The translations under genes were made by a program, and so were the position numbers. Shown here piece by piece: positions 11,701-24,010 of a DNA stretch of 64,000 nucleotides (the stretch's first letter is position 1; each line of letters begins with the position of its first letter). Origin of the DNA: Paulownia fortunei (Eukaryota > Streptophyta > Magnoliopsida > Lamiales > Paulowniaceae); assembly GCA_019321725.1 (NCBI GenBank), contig CM033113.1, forward strand, positions 2,108,001 to 2,172,000, written 5' to 3'. Below the pieces are notes generated by a model, which saw only the letters and a list, made by a program, of their open reading frames with translations, was not told the origin of the DNA and did no database searches.

Positions 11701-14700
11701 TTTGGTTTTCCATTATTTAACTTATGCCATCACGCTGTTATATTGCTTCTTAATTGTAGCTATAATTCTGCATGCATTTAAGTAAAATAAACTTTTATAT
11801 AGATGTGTTCGCACATGTTGTTACTGGGAAACCTTGCTATGTTTCCTAGGCATGGTTGGTTCTGCAGACAGCAAGCATGTAGAAGGTGCTGGTACATAAT
11901 TAAGAATTCATGTTGTACAGCGGTTTTAAGTTCAAAATGTATGTTCATACTTGCTTGGAAGAGTTGAAATCAATTTCCTTGCAAATGCATCATTTATTGT
12001 TTCTTCTTCAATAAGAGTTTCTTTAGTCTTATTTGGTTAAAGCTGTCTTCTGTATGCTCATAATTTTAGATAGGATTGATGTTTTGACCAGTTGAATAAA
12101 GATGTTGCCTCGTCACCCTTCCATAGCATGTTGGCGGCAACTAAGAGTGTAGCTAGTAAGAAAGGGAGGCTTTTTTGTAATGAGTTTCGAGCTGCAGTGG
12201 TTGGTTATTGTTTTGCTTTATCTGTTACCGTTATCAATTTAATGATGAATCAGGTCTTGTCCACGAAGAAATTATCAATTTCCCTGTTTCTCTATCCCTG
12301 AGTCATCATGTTGCATCTAGTCTTTTATGCACTCTTCCACCAGTGTAGCTGCATAAATAGTGAGAGACAATCGACTTTTAGCTATCCATTTTTAAACTTG
12401 ATGGAATGTTGCTGCATAAATACTGAGAGACAATCGACTTTTAGCTATCCATTTTTAAACTTGATGGAATGTTGTGTTCCAGGATGAAACTCTTGCCTTG
12501 ACAAGATTTAAAAGTTTGGCCCAAGCTACAGAATCACAAGAAAGTTCATTATAAGTACTCGCTCTGCAGTGAAGTAAAACCTTAAACTAGCATACTCATG
12601 GGTTTCACATATGGTTTTGGCCCAGAAGTGATTATTTATAGGATTTTGCACAACTAAATTAATGGGTCCTGGGTTAATTCAATAGTTTCATCATCTTAGA
12701 GAGAAGGAATTTTGAATTCACATGATATAATGTTCATATCCAGGTCTTGCAAACTTATGCGGTGTGGATGTTTTGGATGAGTTTTTTACTACAACAGGCA
12801 ACTGGAAACTATATTAACAAATTGTAAAATACTCACCATCCAACAAATTGGCAATTTGCTACCATCTTGCAGGTATATGTAGATCTCATTGCTGTGGTTG
12901 TTCTTTTGCTGGGAGGTGCCTTGGCATGCTATGGTGAGCACCTATAGTAGAACCTCTAATAGTGTTTTTCTGAGTTTAGAAGTAACACAAATTTCATAAT
13001 TCCATATGCTCTCTATGCTCCTAACTTGTGAAAGTTAGCTTTATTGATGATGTGATTCTATAAGCCACCTTGTTACGGGTTGAGCAAATTGGTGCCAACA
13101 TGGTATATGACATCTCATATAATGAACCTGATTCATTGTGAATGCAATCGCTCTGAAACATGATTTGATAAAAGTTGCACTTTGATTTGTTCTTGAAATT
13201 TGTGTATTCAGTTCTTGAGAGGAATCAAATGCAGACAAAAGGGGGAGGGAGAAAATAAATACTTATTTCATCTTATAATGTTGAAACCCTACTTTTAAGT
13301 GAGGTTTCTGACAAACTCAGTAATGCAACTCAAGAAAACCTTTTCGGTCTTCTGAAGTTATTTAAATTTGTAAATTGCTTTATGATATTGAGCTTCTCAA
13401 CTGATAAGGGCCCTTTTTCTTTTCCGCAGTTTCCTCCTTTTCAGGGAAACACTTGCTGAATTGATCTTAATGAAGTGTTTGTCCTACCAATTTATGATTG
13501 TTTCATTATTTTACAACGTATGGCCCTAGTAAATTACAGATAACCCTACTATAAAAAGAAAAGTTAACTTCACTTACCACGGTAAAAACACTCCTATAGT
13601 TGTTCTCAGAATAACCCAACTTCAGCAATTTATCTATTCATCTTCCTTTTCCCTTCAAAGAATTGGATGTTGCACTCAGTCCCAAGACGCCAGGACTCCC
13701 TTGGAGCACTATTGTCTTAGTTATATATGTGGGAAGAAATGCATTTAGTGTGATATTGAAAATTTGAAAATCATACAACAAATCCAAAATGTGATGCCAT
13801 GGCACGATCAGTTATGGAAATATGTATTTTCATTCAACTGATTCTGTTTTTCAAAAAATATTGTCAATTCTATGTACTTGTGTAATGTATCCATACACTT
13901 AAGAACCTTGACCGAGAGTTTATAGAAGTACTGCCTTTTGGCTATTGAGAAGAAGACAATTCAAATTGCCAATGATAATAAGCGGTTCCTGGGCAAGACC
14001 CATATAGTTTTGAGGACCATTTCAAGCTCCTTCACCATTCTAAAACAATCTATTCTAAATTCTTTACTTTAGGAGCTTCACCACACATCTTATCTCTCTT
14101 TTACTAATACATGTCTACTTTGTTTTCATCTATCATATTTGGTATTCAGGACTTATGTTGTTCTTGAAAATGAGAAAAGTGAGATCTGATCGTGCTTCGT
14201 CGGAAATGTGGAAGGTAGTTACTCAATTCTACTCTGTGATGTATTATTTCGGTTCTCCATTTCCATGGTTATTCTCTTTGGCATGTTGAAGTTAGAGAAA
14301 GTAATGAACTTTACATTTTGCTGAAGTCAGTCCTTCAACATGTGGCTTTGTTTTGTTGGTGAAGTTGTATCCATATTTGTCCAAAATGTGTGTAATCTAT
14401 TTCGACAGACTCCTATTTAATAGTCAACGTGCATTTTTGTTGAAGAATATTGTTAATCTGGTATATTTAATACCTGTCACGTCTTTTTATCTTTGATTCT
14501 TTTGGTAATTAGTTACAAAATAGTTTCTCGATATCCTTCTGCACTTGTGGTGTTTCTTAGCATAGAACCAGCTTATCCGTATCTTAATTTCTCATGTATA
14601 TTTCTAATGAATTAATCATGGTTTCTTTATTTCCTTCTCAAAATTATCTCTGTCATCCTCCACTGTACCACAGGTTGCTGGTTTGGCCATTGTCTCTGTT

Positions 14701-16546
14701 ATAAGTTTTACATCAAGTGCTTTGGTTGCAATTGGTACAAATATACCTGTAAGTTCTTCTTGCTGGTTTATTACATGTTTTCTTCAAATTCCTTTTCCCG
14801 CATAAAGTCTTTTAAGGCTAACGATTTCCTTATTGCAGCTGTTTTATCACTGGCATGAACAACAGATGGATGGTGTGCATACCTCCCTTCTACTGGTTTT
14901 GTATTATTTCATAGGTATTTTACATAAAATTTTCATTCTATTATTTATTACTCTAACCTTTTTACTGAGTTATTTATGTGTTACACATCTTAATATACTA
15001 TTCTAGATTGTAACATGGTATTCCCTTCCAATTGTGAAGGAAAACCGATTGTGTATGATATTAAGATCATGAGTATGACTGTCAAGCAATGGTTGAAAAC
15101 AATTCAGAGGAGTTCAGTGTTGATGGGAAAAATATATAATTATACAGTATTTTTACGCCATAATGCATGTCGCAGTATAACAGAGAACTTTTCTTAAAAA
15201 ATTTCTTTGATTCATTGTCCTTCCACTAATTCTTCCAGGTTCATCAGTGCCCTCAGCCTTTGTTCTATTTGTGATGAAAGAATTACCACCTCCACTTGTG
15301 ATTAATAGACAACAAGAATCGAGAACAATAGCATTTATAAGTGATGGTTCAGTGGCAACCCATCCTCAGTGCTGGACTGCTGCAACTCGTGTGCAGAATC
15401 AGGTTCTAATGCTTGCTCTCTGTCAACTTGATTTTAATAGTTGTCACTATCTGGCTCTGGTATAAGAACCATGCTTCATCAAATTCATTGTGACATAGGG
15501 ATTTAAGATTTGCAGAGTGAAATCAGTTTATATTGATCTAGAAGTGTATAATTGAAAAAGTTCACACTTTGGTTCCTGATCCCAAAGTGATGTTTCAATC
15601 CAAGTGTGGGGAATATTTCAAGAATTGATGGATCACCCAGGCCTTAGAGGTTAAGGTTGAGAAGTTTTCTGAACTAGAGTATGACATGCCCTGTATATTG
15701 TTGAAAAAGTTGCTGTGTATTTTAACTAACTGTGTTTCCATGGCTGAAACAGTTAAATGGCCGGATTTTATTATCAAGGAAAAGCAGAAATTTTGCACTT
15801 AGTCTGCTAATATTTGAATTTTTTTTCCAAAATGCATGATAGTAATAAAAAACTTGGTGAATACAAGGTTATATAGAAATCATAGTTGAGATCACTTGTA
15901 ATAATACTTTTAGGACCAACTGTTTTTTCGGTTATTTAGGCCATGCTTGAGATTCTAAAAAGTTTTACGAGAATCAACCCTGCCCTTACCCCCGTTTCTC
16001 TTCTCTAATACTTTTAGGACCAACTGTTTTGGTTGTTTAGGCCATGCTTGAGATTCTAAAAAGTTTTTCGAGAATCAACCCTGCCCTTCCCCCTCCCCTT
16101 TTTCTTCTCTCCCCCAACTCCATATCCCTCTCTCCATGCACACATGCATGCAGATATATAAATAATCAGTGGCTGTTGCTGGAATTTTTGGGGTGGGGGA
16201 TGTTGGAGTTGAGACATTTGAGAGCATAGGTTAGGTCTGAGGTCGGAGGCTGTGTTGGTGGTGCAGTGCGGACGAAGAAAAGAAGAAAGAAGGAAGAAAA
16301 GGATAAACATAGAAAAAGAAACCAGGGGACAAAAGAGAAATAAATAAAATGGATAAAGGAGCATGCCTCCAAATCAATGGTGAAGGTCTAATTATGTATT
16401 CAGTGTCGTTTCTTTAACTAAGCAAATGACAACTATTGAAATAACATTTGACATATTCTCGAGTTATCGATCCATCCTTATTTTATCACTTAAAATTTTA
16501 GTTTGAAATTTCATGAATGCAGGTTTCAAGAGCAAGCCCCATATGA
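5790..16546 (+). CDS. THH1/TOM1/TOM3-domain (DUF1084) seven-pass membrane protein
   Basis: Thirteen coding exons: 5790-5897, 8577-8627, 9176-9209, 10333-10419, 10516-10567, 11322-11490, 11588-11683, 12873-12933, 14150-14214, 14674-14748, 14839-14914, 15239-15402, 16523-16546. They join in frame to 353 residues plus stop. About seven hydrophobic segments alternate with loops. Family-like stretches are LMRIHSRNSQLGWTRQKVFH, GWICWSHSCGFIVM, WVDLCHQ, and near the end SSVPSAFVLFVMKELPPP; the protein closes with VSRASPI. Proteins with this domain sit in the tonoplast and other endomembranes; TOM1 and TOM3 are host factors for tobamovirus replication. This gene looks closer to the TOM1-like branch of At3g59090 than to TOM1 itself, so a viral role should not be assumed. 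Intron 7 (11684-12872) begins GC instead of GT. Introns 1 and 8-12 are long or repeat-bearing. Confidence 0.85.
12348..12473. repeat. 63-bp tandem duplication inside an intron
   Basis: Two adjacent 63-base copies (12348-12410 and 12411-12473) begin GCTGCATAAATA and end TTGATGGAATGTT. I see one mismatch between them. It lies in intron 7 of the THH1-like gene, the one with the GC donor. Confidence 0.9.
15902..16110. repeat. Imperfect ~104-bp tandem duplication in the last intron
   Basis: Two adjacent copies start with TAATACTTTTAGGACCAACTG (15902 and 16006) and run through GCTTGAGATTCTAAAAAGTT and AATCAACCCTGCCCTT. Small indels and substitutions separate them, so the duplication is older than the 63-bp one. 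The words CATGCCATGCTTGAGATTCT also appear near 6535 in intron 1. Confidence 0.8.
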
Positions 16547-18731
16547 AATTGCCTGGACTTTTGTGGTTACATGCCAGAACAGTGACTGCAAAGAGAGAAT
16601 GTGACTGGTCAGTCTCATGAAGTTGACAAACAGCTCAAAAACAAGGTTTAGAAGAAGGCAGTCAGGAGTGTACAGCCGCAAGACTGCCTGTGCCCTTATT
16701 TAGACGGCTTTGTCTCTTGTATATAGCAGCAGTACTTGAAACTTTTATTAGAATATTCCTTAAGTTGATATATATACATATAAGACCTGTTAAATTTCAA
16801 TCTGTCAGGTATTTTTCTTTACCTTTTCATTCATTTCATATACAAGGGCTCGATATTTTAGGAAAAAGTTAGGAAAATTTGATAGTTTAATTTAACAAAT
16901 GGAGTAACAATTGAATAGGGCTCATTCTTGCTCTAGTTCATTACACAAAAGGCAAAAAAGATCAGTTCCGAGTGTCCATTCCATAATATGTATTTTCATA
17001 GATTGATACTTTTTACAATAAACTTAAGCTTAAGATCTTATTATCCCACAAGTTACAGCATCGTTAATGAAATAAATAAATAATCTAAAAGTAAAAGATA
17101 CCATACATCAGAAGCAATGTCCAGCCAAATATTGATGCAACAGAAAACCTGATGCATCGTCCCTAACACTATCGTCAGAGATCCGATGAAGATGGATTAG
17201 CAAAAACATACAATTAATTGGAACCGAATGGCGCTAAAAGGAGTTTTATCGATAATTTATTGATAAGTTAATCTGAAAATGTAGAAGCAAAAGCAATTGA
17301 ACATCGAAATCAATGTCCAGCCAAAGGTGGACGCAATAGACACAAGATTCTTCATCCAAATACTATCTATCCAAGAGATGATGAAGCTGAATTAGCACAA
17401 AGGTACATCTAATTGAAATCAAATGGTGTCAAAATTGGATTTATGTTTAGAGACATTAAATGATATGGAATTCACAGCCATTAGACCTATAGAAAAACAA
17501 ATTAATGACAGAGAGAAGGTTCCTCCATTTCTCTTGCCAGCAAAAAGGCAAAAAATAAATATGTAAAGACCACCCAATTACCAGTGCTGTCAACCAGCAA
17601 GTTACAATGAATTGATATACATGGTTCCCATTGCATATGTTTACTGAACATTCGCTCAGCAAACTAAATCTAGAAAGTAGGGTGCTCTTCAGCATTTCTT
17701 CCCCAACTTCTTGTACAAGTCTGCTTACATAAATCAGTGAGTGAGTTTTCAAAAAAGCAATAAACTAATTATAAAAACAATGTTTTGATGAATCCATTTG
17801 AAATGAAGACATTAAGCTACCATGAGATATATGCCATTTCACAACTTTATTCCATGAAACATAAAGCACAGTCTCACTCCAAGTAGAAGTAAGGTGAGAT
17901 TAGAGTGGCATGTATTAGCAGAAGTTTTCACATATTTAGTTTCACGAAACATTTGAAAGTTTTCATCATTATTGGTCATGTTTTCATTTCATGTTCAGCC
18001 ATCAAATACTTTTAGATGAAGAAAACCATATAATTGAAAGAGTAATTCCGAATGCTCCTTAATGACTTTTCTTGCATACTACTAACATATTAGTTCAAGG
18101 TACTCAGGAAGAATATAGCTGGTCTTTTAACTTTGTCAAATAAATCACAAGATGAGAAAAAAAAAAAAAATGGTCCCTTTTTTTACTAGCATGTAACAAT
18201 AGATTCGGTTACAGACAAGTCAGTGGATAACATTTCTCAATCCACAGATAGGTCTTTCAACAAAGTAATATAAAGAGGGCAACATAATTAGCAAGGAATT
18301 GAATTCAATCAAGGTACACACTACACAGGTATAATCACTTTCTTTTTTTCCTCACAAAGAATTGTGGGTTTCTTTTTGTAGTTTTCTTTTTCTTTCCCTT
18401 TTTTTGGGTTTTGGGGGTTGGTTGTGGTAGAGGAGCAATGCAGAGTATAACATTCAAAAGATACACGTTTAACTTCATCAAATATAACTAAGGTAATGTA
18501 AACAGCCAAGGTTTTTATGTGAAGAATAATGCTGACAGCAAATTGGCAGAACTGCTTTGAAACAACAAAAGGTACTCATTTCAGTTAAAATCTTATTTCC
18601 ATCAAGACAGTGTCAAAGGCGACTCAGCAAAAGTTTAACAAAAGGCTAAACCAAAATGGTCAACTTGCATGCTTTACAAAACAGACTTAAGCTATAAAAA
18701 GTGCTCAAGAAGTGTACCTTGCAAGTTAAAA
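16547..18731. other. Convergent 3' flanks of the THH1-like and IMP1 genes
   Basis: This holds the 3' UTR of the THH1-like gene (probably to about 16800-17050) and the 3' UTR of the IMP1-like gene. No further coding exon could be supported. Two diverged direct repeats lie at 17111-17260 and 17306-17450. A pyrimidine/poly-T stretch lies at 18340-18420. Confidence 0.5.
17111..17450. repeat. Diverged ~140-bp direct repeat
   Basis: AATGTCCAGCCAAA occurs at 17115 and again at 17312. Each is followed by parallel sequence: GATGCAA/GACGCAA, then GATGAAG, then a TTAGCA...ACAT segment, AATTG, then AATGG. The spacing is about 197 bases. On the minus strand both copies read a similar short hydrophobic peptide followed by stops, so this is not a functional exon pair. 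Confidence 0.6.
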
Positions 18732-19859
18732 TCACAGAACCTTGTTGCCAATAGATCTGAAATCCTCAGGGGGCCATACCTGTAGACAAAAGTAAGCAAT
18801 TAAATGAATTGCTGCATAATTACCTTTTAATAAAATGATATGATCTACTGAATATAGTTCACCATCTAAAATGCAAACAAGTTTTCTTAATGTTTACAGA
18901 CTGTGGCAATACAAAGAAGCAAAGAAAGTTGAATTGCTTACCACCAAAAAAATTCTGGAATGTATAAGTGCATAAGGAACTGGACCAAACTGTCTTGAAT
19001 CATAACTATTGTATATATTATCCCCCTCGATCCAAACATGTCCCTTTGGTACCTAAAACATTGAAAACAAACTTTTCTTGAATGATTTGAACTCCTGAAC
19101 TTGCTTAAGTATAACTACACACTTAAAAAGAATAAATACAACAATTTGTACATGAGCTTGTAGAGGGATTAAACAAATTGTTACAAGAAAATAAAATGCA
19201 AATCGATTACACATGCTTAAACAAACAATTTCTCCAGAAACCCTAAAACCCATTCACCTGAAAAGGGGAAAAACTCTTGGATTGATCCAACCAAAAAACA
19301 CAACAAAACCCACTCATGCAACTTTAAACTCAGTAAGGAAGAACACAATTTCAGATTGACAATTCAAAATCAAGAAAGGATTTTCTTTTATTACAAAGAA
19401 GACAAAAAAAGAGTTTGGGAACAATTACAACAACAGTCTTCTGTTCATCACTTTTTTTGGGGTCTAACAGATATGAAACCACGTCGCCTTCAACACCCTT
19501 GACCCTCTTGGCGACAACCTTTCTCGGGTTATCGGGGCTCCGTATGAGCACCACGTCACCCCACCCGACTTTCCCTAGACGGCTCGTTATCCTTTCAGTC
19601 AAAACGATGTTGCCGTCATTGAAGGTCGGAAGCATACTGGGACCCAGAAGCTGCAAATGCACAGGATCACAAAAACAGATTTGGTGGGTCAAGCAGTACG
19701 CAAAGGTACAAGACGAGAAGTCGAGACGCGTACTTTAGCGACGGTGCACAGGTAGGTGTTGGTGACGTGGATGAAGCAGAGGAAATTAGCTACTCGTGCG
19801 GTTTGGTGCAGTGCTTCCTTCACAAAGGGCGCCAATTCTTGCAGTCTCTGCATTCCCAT
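18732..19859 (-). CDS. IMP1: Mitochondrial inner membrane protease subunit 1-like signal peptidase (S26)
   Basis: Four exons in minus-strand order, 19734-19859, 19429-19650, 18942-19052 and 18732-18779, join in frame to 168 residues. Family S26 hallmarks are present: GPSMLPT with catalytic Ser near residue 47, [12 protein letters not shown] with catalytic Lys near residue 90, then [12 protein letters not shown] and [12 protein letters not shown], ending VWPPEDF. The N-terminus ([17 protein letters not shown], then [17 protein letters not shown]) supplies the membrane segment. IMP1 removes sorting peptides from proteins delivered to the intermembrane space. The length equals the usual plant size of about 170. 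The ATG at 19859 was chosen over one two codons later because it is first and gives the family-like start. Plastid or mitochondrial targeting cannot be settled by eye. Confidence 0.88.
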
Positions 19860-20154
19860 GTTTTTATTCTTTCTGTTTTCTCTCTTGATTCCTTCTCAGT
19901 TGCTCTCTTTTTCAACTTGTTGCCAACCAATGCCAATGGCGGGTGTCGCGTTTATCGGACTCCGATTTGATTGCGTGATACAAAAAAAGCGTGTCAATAA
20001 GCCTAAGTAAACGCATTTGTGCAAGCCCATATAGAATGGGCTCTTGGGTGTGGAAGAATGGCCCATGGCTGGACTCTTGGTTTTTATTATGTCCCAACAG
20101 TATTTGATCCCAGTACAATTTAGTATGAATTTGATTATAATTTGATTCAATTAC

Positions 20155-20368
20155 GATCTAATTTTTGTATTGATTAAATATTCGGATTCGAATTTGAATC
20201 AATCATAAATATTTTCATATATTGTGATCTAATTTTTGTATTGATTAAATATTCGGATTCGAATTTGATTCAGATCATAAATATTTACATATATGGTGAT
20301 CTAATTTTTGTATTGATTAAATATTCGGATTCGAATATAAATCAGATCATAAATATTTACATATATGG
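20155..20368. repeat. Three tandem copies of a ~71-bp AT-rich unit
   Basis: Copies begin GATCTAATTTTTGTATTGAT at about 20155, 20226 and 20298. Each contains TTAAATATTCGGATTCGAAT and ends in CATAAATATTT(T/A)CATATAT. The array lies about 440-650 bases upstream of the beta-xylosidase start codon, inside the spacer shared with the divergent IMP1-like gene. The third copy has a changed tail (AATATAAATCAG). Confidence 0.9.
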
Positions 20369-20747
20369 TTACAAACTTAATTTTACATGATGTGCTCTGA
20401 TTAGAATCAAAATCCAATCTAAATTAAATATAATTTATTATAATGCAAAAAATAATTTTGTAACTTCCCGTTTACTTTATTGCACTTCAAATTTCGAACC
20501 TAATCAGCGACGACGATTAAGCCTACTAAATTTGTGGATTAACCTTAAACAAAATTGAGTAATGCTGAAATTGTTAATGATTACTGCAACTTATATATTC
20601 TTCATCCTGGATAAATTTGATTTTTGAAATTTGATATGGATAGATGTTGTTAGTTGGTAGTCTGATTTACAAAGATAGATATCTCAATTTCAAATATAAC
20701 CATCAGAATTTCAAAATCATTAAGATAAACATGATCTCTATAATTCC

Positions 20748-20754
20748 TATAAAT
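20748..20754 (+). promoter_or_regulatory. TATA box of the beta-xylosidase gene
   Basis: TATAAAT lies 52 bases before the start codon, which leaves a very short leader of roughly 20-30 bases. Confidence 0.5.
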
Positions 20755-20805
20755 TAAGCACAAAATACCAATCCTACTACTACTGTCTTCTCCAACATTA
20801 GACTT

Positions 20806-23765
20806 ATGGCTGCTAAGCTTTGTTTTCTCCTATGTTTAACTGCAGCAACTTTCTTGTTCCATTTCACTATTGCTAGAAATGCGCCCTCAACTTCAACCAT
20901 CAATGACTCAGCCTTCAATATTACTCGAAACTACACTCATGTTTGTGATCCTGAAAGGTTTTCAGACCTCGGATTGGACATGAAAGAATTTGCATTCTGT
21001 GATTCATCCCTCTCATATGAGGTCAGGGCCAAAGACTTGATAGACAGAATGACACTCAATGAAAAAGCGGGGCAAATAGGAGATACTGCATCTGGGGTTC
21101 CAAGAATCGGGCTCCCCGAGTATGAGTGGTGGTCGGAGGCCTTGCACGGCGTATCCAACGTCGGCCAAACTGGCAGCGTTGCCACCTACTTTGATGATGT
21201 TGTGCCTGGTGCAACAAGTTTTCCAACTGTTATTCTAACAAGTGCTAGTTTCAACCAGTCATTGTGGAAAAAGATTGGCCAGGTATATGAAGTTGCATAT
21301 TTAATCTTTAGTCTATTAGTATGAGATAGAATGCTTTGGCTAACTAATACTTATTTTTCGATTTTTTTTTAGGCGGTTTCGACTGAAGCAAGAGCTATGT
21401 ACAATTTAGGACATGCTGGCCTGACATTCTGGAGCCCAAACATTAATGTAGTAAGGGATCCAAGGTGGGGAAGAGCACTTGAGACACCAGGGGAAGACCC
21501 TTTTGTTGTTGGTGAATATGCAGTGAACTATGTCAGAGGCTTGCAAGATGTTGAGGGCGCCGAGAATACCACAGACCCCAACTCTAGACCTCTCAAGGTT
21601 GCCTCATGCTGCAAGCACTATGCAGCTTACGATGTCGATAACTGGCTTGGAGTCGATCGCTACCATTTTGATGCCCGAGTACAAGTTTTAAAATTAAAAT
21701 ACTCAACTTGCATGATGAATTTCAAATATATAGTTGCATATTTTTAATGTTTTTGTTCTGTTTTTGGCTTCAAGGTAACTGAGCAAGACATGCAGGAGAC
21801 GTTTCTTAGGCCGTTTGAAATGTGCGTGAAAGAGGGCGATGTAACCAGTGTTATGTGCTCTTACAACAAGGTTAATGGCATTCCAACATGTGCTGATCCA
21901 AAGCTTTTGAAAGATACTGTGAGAGGGGAGTGGAATCTTCATGGGTACTAAATTCATTAATATCACTAAGCTCTAATGTTGTAGTACGATGAAATTTTTT
22001 TAAGGCTGATTAAAGCTTATATTTTTTGAAATCTTGAATTTATTCATCTTCAAATTCACTGTGAATTTCAGATATATTGTTTCGGATTGTGATTCAATTG
22101 AAGTGATGTTAGATGATCAGAAATGGCTCAACGATGAGCCCGAAGATGCTGTGGCTCAAACTCTAAAAGCAGGCTAGTCTTATATCAATTATGCCTTTGC
22201 ATGAAAATTTTAAACATTTTCTATGTATATCTAGATAAAATGCAATGGGTGATCCGATATGTTCTTTTTTATGGTAATAATGCAGGCTTGGACTTGGATT
22301 GTGGGAATTTTTATACAAGGTTTGCTAACAGCTCAGTAAGGATGGGGAAAGTCAAAGAGGCAGAAATAGACAAGGCCTTGAAAAACCTCTACATTGTGCT
22401 CATGAGGCTTGGATTCTTTGATGGCAGCCCTCAATTCGAAAAGCTTGGCAAATCTGATGTGTGCTCTGATGAGCACATAGAATTAGCAACCGAAGCAGCA
22501 CGACAAGGAGTCGTTCTTCTCAAGAATGCCAATGAAACTTTGCCTTTGAGCTCAGGGAAGATCAAGAGCATAGCAGTTGTTGGGCCACATGCTAATGCCA
22601 CCAGCGCCATGATAGGAAATTATGCAGGTTGGTGGAATTGAACAACTTTTAACAAACAAAAGTTATAATCTTGATAGTTCCTTACGTTGATGCAAAGTTG
22701 TTTTGATCACAAGTTTTGTTTTGGAACGATGTTTTAGGTGTCCCATGCCAGTACACAGCTCCAATTGATGGCTTCTCAAAATATGGAAAAGTGATATACA
22801 AAATGGGCTGTGGAGAAGTATTGTGCAAGAATGAGTCCTTAATATTTCCAGCAGTCCGAGCTGCAAAGAAAGCGGATGCCACTATTCTGGTTGTCGGCCT
22901 GGATTTAAGCGTGGAGGCTGAAAGCTTGGACAGGACAGATTTGCTACTTCCTGGCTACCAAACTCAACTTATAAATCAAGTTGCAACAGAGTCCAAAGGC
23001 CCTGTTATTCTTGTTGTCATGTCAGCTGGTGGCGTCGACATTTCTTTCGCCAAGAATGATCCCAATATCCAAGCAATCCTCTGGGCTGGATATCCTGGAG
23101 AGGAAGGTGGCCGTGCCGTTGCAGATGTTGTCTTTGGGAGATACAATCCAGGTGGGAAATTACCTCTCACATGGCATGAAAATGGCTATACTGATATGTT
23201 ACCCATGACATCCATGCCATTGAGGCCAATCGACAGCTTGGGATACCCGGGACGAACATACAAGTTCTTCAATGGCTCCACAGTTTATCCATTTGGGTAT
23301 GGTCTTAGCTACACCAACTTCACCTACAAGCTCGTCTCTTCCACGAAATCTTTGCACGTAGAGCTGAACAAGTTCCACCATTGTCGCGACTTGAACTACA
23401 CAGAAGGTTCATACAAGCCCGCATGCCCTGCAATCCTGATAGATGACTTGAAATGTGATGATCGTAACGTCAAGTTGGAGATGGAGGTGGAGAATATTGG
23501 TAAAAGAGATGGAAGTGAAGTTGTGATGGTGTATTGGTCACCCCCGACTGGAATTGCTGAGTCTCCTAATAGACAATTGATTGCATTTAAGAGGATTTTC
23601 TTGGCTGCAGGCGAAACTGAAAAGGTTAATTTTGAGTTGAATGCTTGCAAGAATTTTGGGATCGTTAATTACGGAGGTTACAATTTGTTGCCTTCTGGTG
23701 GGGGCAAGATCGTCATTGGAGATGGTGTGCTCTCAATCCCGCTTCAAATTAAATTTCAGCGTTGA
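20806..23765 (+). CDS. Secreted GH3 beta-D-xylosidase / alpha-L-arabinofuranosidase (BXL3/BXL4-like)
   Basis: Six exons, 20806-21282, 21373-21678, 21775-21944, 22072-22172, 22286-22627 and 22738-23765, join in frame to 807 residues. A hydrophobic signal peptide ([19 protein letters not shown]) leads to the GH3 N-terminal barrel ([51 protein letters not shown]). GYIVSDCDS carries the expected nucleophile Asp near residue 323. The GH3 C-terminal domain ([26 protein letters not shown]) and a fibronectin-III-like tail ([18 protein letters not shown]) follow. Several N-glycosylation sites are visible. The enzyme trims xylose or arabinose from xylan and arabinan in the apoplast. Plant BXLs are often bifunctional, so the substrate is open. 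Intron 4 (22173-22285) has a GC donor; if read through, it gives a stop one codon later. Confidence 0.93.
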
Positions 23766-23951
23766 TTACTGTTCTAGGAGTACTATGTGGTGACGTTGTA
23801 TATATGTTTAGAACAGTTGGTTGCTTTAGGCTTTTGTTTTTCAGTTGAATTTGGAATTAGGAATTTTGATTTTTTATTAAGGTTGCAAGTGAAATAATTC
23901 TTAGAGTGGTCTGTAGCAGGTTAAATTCCTGTTTTTTTATGCCAATTTTCG

Positions 23952-24006
23952 ACTTTGCTGAGTGGTTTTTTATTCTCGTTCAACTTTGCTGAGTGGTTTT
24001 TTATTC
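23952..24006. repeat. 31-bp tandem duplication in the beta-xylosidase 3' flank
   Basis: ACTTTGCTGAGTGGTTTTTT occurs at 23952 and 23983, with a period of 31. The copies are nearly identical, and the second is cut short. Confidence 0.85.
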
Positions 24007-24010
24007 TTAT

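Noticed and set aside
12092..12301. 69-codon frame in THH1-like intron 7 considered as an extra exon
   Set aside because: Exons 7 and 8 join in phase without it, and adding it breaks the family sequence.
16056..16372. Overlapping minus-strand frames in the last THH1-like intron
   Set aside because: Low-complexity, from a pyrimidine-rich tract and an intronic tandem duplication, with no homologue.
17456..17752. 98-codon minus-strand frame downstream of IMP1
   Set aside because: Hydrophobic and AT-driven, with no splice link to IMP1 and no recognisable motif.
19415..19738. 107-codon plus-strand frame over the IMP1 exons
   Set aside because: It overlaps catalytic exons of IMP1 on the other strand and crosses their splice sites.
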